From Myxococcales bacterium (GTDB taxonomy: Bacteria; Myxococcota_A; Polyangia; Haliangiales; Haliangiaceae): DNA of 46,898 nt. Positions 46,320 to 46,898 of the stretch are shown here, one piece after another (the first letter of the stretch is position 1; each line of letters starts with the position of its first letter). The notes below the pieces were generated by a model. That model saw only the letters and a list, made by a program, of their open reading frames with translations, ran no database searches and was not told the DNA's origin. The stretch lies in assembly GCA_947483555.1 (NCBI GenBank), contig CANKMW010000075.1, positions 1 through 46,898 on the forward strand, read 5' to 3'. Made by a program: the position numbers and the translations under genes.

Positions 46320-46617
46320 CGGCTCCTCGCCGGCGCCGAACTGCGCGTCCTCGGCGGCGTCGGCCGCCTCCGCCTTCGCCAGCAGCGACTCGATCTCGGC
46401 GGTGAGCCGGGCGTCGTCCTTCACCATCCGGTCATAGCTCATCGCCTTGTGCTTGCCTTCATCTTGGTGCCGTCGATCGCTACGTGGCCGAGCTTCACGA
46501 GACCGGCGGAGTGCGTGGCGCGGAAGCTGTTCACCATCGTGAAATGCGGATGCTCGCCGGAAACGGCGGGAGCAGATACGACTGCCTCGGCGTCCACGGG
46601 CGATAGCTCTTGGCCAT
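46320..46617 (-). pseudogene. collapsed IS1182-type transposase
   Basis: Three pieces of one transposase are joined in different frames. The start MAKSYRPWTPRQSYLLPP is at 46617-46564. A middle part, GEHPHFTMVNSFRATHSAGL then VKLGHVAIDGTKMKA, is at 46558-46457. HKAMSYDRMVKDDARL with AKAEAADAAEDAQFGAGE is at about 46451-46323. An intact copy would have about 75 extra residues between the first two, about 20 before AGLVKLG, and no frame break after TKMKA. The C-terminal catalytic part is missing. The remnant ends about 45 bp upstream of the start of the lipoprotein gene. Confidence 0.8.
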
Positions 46618-46650
46618 GCCCCATTCGATCAAACCCTGGCTCCCGTGTCG

Positions 46651-46674
46651 ATCCGGAGATGGACCTCTCCGGAT
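46651..46674. repeat. perfect 9-bp hairpin upstream of the IS remnant
   Basis: ATCCGGAGA and TCTCCGGAT pair perfectly around a 6-base loop. It lies in the 143-bp stretch between the transposase start (46617) and the putative intron (46761), which otherwise contains a GGACTGTTACCCACCTGGG segment that may belong to an IS end. No gene is seen there. Confidence 0.5.
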
Positions 46675-46760
46675 CCGGAAGCGGTCGTCTGTCGCCGGAG
46701 AAATGCCGCTGGGTGCACTCCCCCGGACTGTTACCCACCTGGGTCTCATGATTGATCACA

Positions 46761-46898
46761 GTGCGCCAGGACAAGCCTGGTCGGAGAGGAGGGAAGTAGC
46801 GCCCAAAACTTCGAGGAGCAGCCCGGGGTGAGAGTCCCCCCGCCCAAGGTGGAGGTCGCCAGGGCGGAAGCGAGTCTTGCGTGCTCGTGAGCAGTAGA
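46761..46898 (+). mobile_element. putative 5' end of a group II intron (continues past the window)
   Basis: The stretch begins GTGCG, the conserved 5' boundary of bacterial group II introns. It is followed by a CCAGG-ACAAG-CCTGG hairpin, GCGCCC, a CTTCGAGGAGCAGCCCGGGG block and a GGGG-TGAGAGT-CCCC stem-loop of the kind found in domain I. No coding frame fits this end. The reverse-transcriptase gene would lie further right, outside the window. Other structured RNA or an IS end is possible. Confidence 0.5.

Overview
The window is high-GC DNA with the gene repertoire of a large-genome myxobacterium-like bacterium (phylum Myxococcota). A Haliangium/Kofleriaceae-type organism is my best inference. 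The reasons are the many small signal-peptide and lipoprotein genes, an AgmX/PglI C-terminal domain, MopE-like and FG-GAP secreted proteins, a trypsin with PAN/Apple domains, a DUF4157 (eCIS-core) polymorphic-toxin-like protein, sigma-54 promoters, and lipoprotein N-termini of the CNAILGIDDI type. No tRNA, rRNA or CRISPR array is visible.

Layout. 1-300 holds mobile-element debris (end of an IS630 transposase, an ISAzo13 scrap). 360-10901 holds secreted and lipoprotein genes (S46 peptidase, AgmX-type lipoprotein, carboxypeptidase-regulatory-domain lipoprotein, beta-barrel protein, YwqK-repeat protein) around panD and a quinone oxidoreductase. 10923-12763 is a coupled pair of periplasmic lipoproteins, one of them a five-haem cytochrome. 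12868-15932 holds an FGGY sugar kinase, an ACP-phosphodiesterase-like protein and a stand-alone RlmK-type rRNA methyltransferase. 15942-19813 is a translationally coupled pair of DUF4139 (MuiA) proteins. 19929-27395 holds a lipoprotein, an AidB-like acyl-CoA dehydrogenase, a minus-strand run of galE-like, rhodanese and rsmE, an O-methyltransferase, rpmG-rpmB and a beta-propeller lipoprotein. 27442-31831 holds two secreted proteases, each behind a near-consensus sigma-54 promoter that shares upstream boxes with the other. 31846-35953 is the sucA-sucB operon. 36100-37134 is an Lgt-like membrane protein. 37099-45532 is a minus-strand array: MopE-like protein, TPR/PEGA protein, FG-GAP lipoprotein, a double-DUF4157 protein and a small cytosolic partner. 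45621-46898 holds a lipoprotein, a collapsed IS1182-type transposase and what looks like the 5' end of a group II intron.

Three observations stand out. (1) The DUF4157 gene carries a perfect 23-bp tandem duplication between its natural ATG and its body. One copy would give a continuous protein with a typical N-terminus; two copies put the start out of frame and leave only a GTGA re-start. It reads like a phase-variation switch or a very recent lesion. (2) The metalloprotease and the trypsin/PAN genes have matching promoter architecture (TCACGTGAC, then a 14-bp box, then GG-N10-GC) with spacing conserved within 1-2 bp, which suggests one enhancer-binding activator controls both. (3) The convergent gap at 22239-22618 is a large inverted repeat made of degenerate hexanucleotide arrays. 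The same kind of short-period repeat also appears inside coding sequences (E2 linker, a DUF4139 protein, a lipoprotein signal peptide).

Seven same-strand pairs overlap by 4 bp (ATGA or GTGA), so translational coupling is common in this genome. All function calls come from motifs read by eye; no database search was run.
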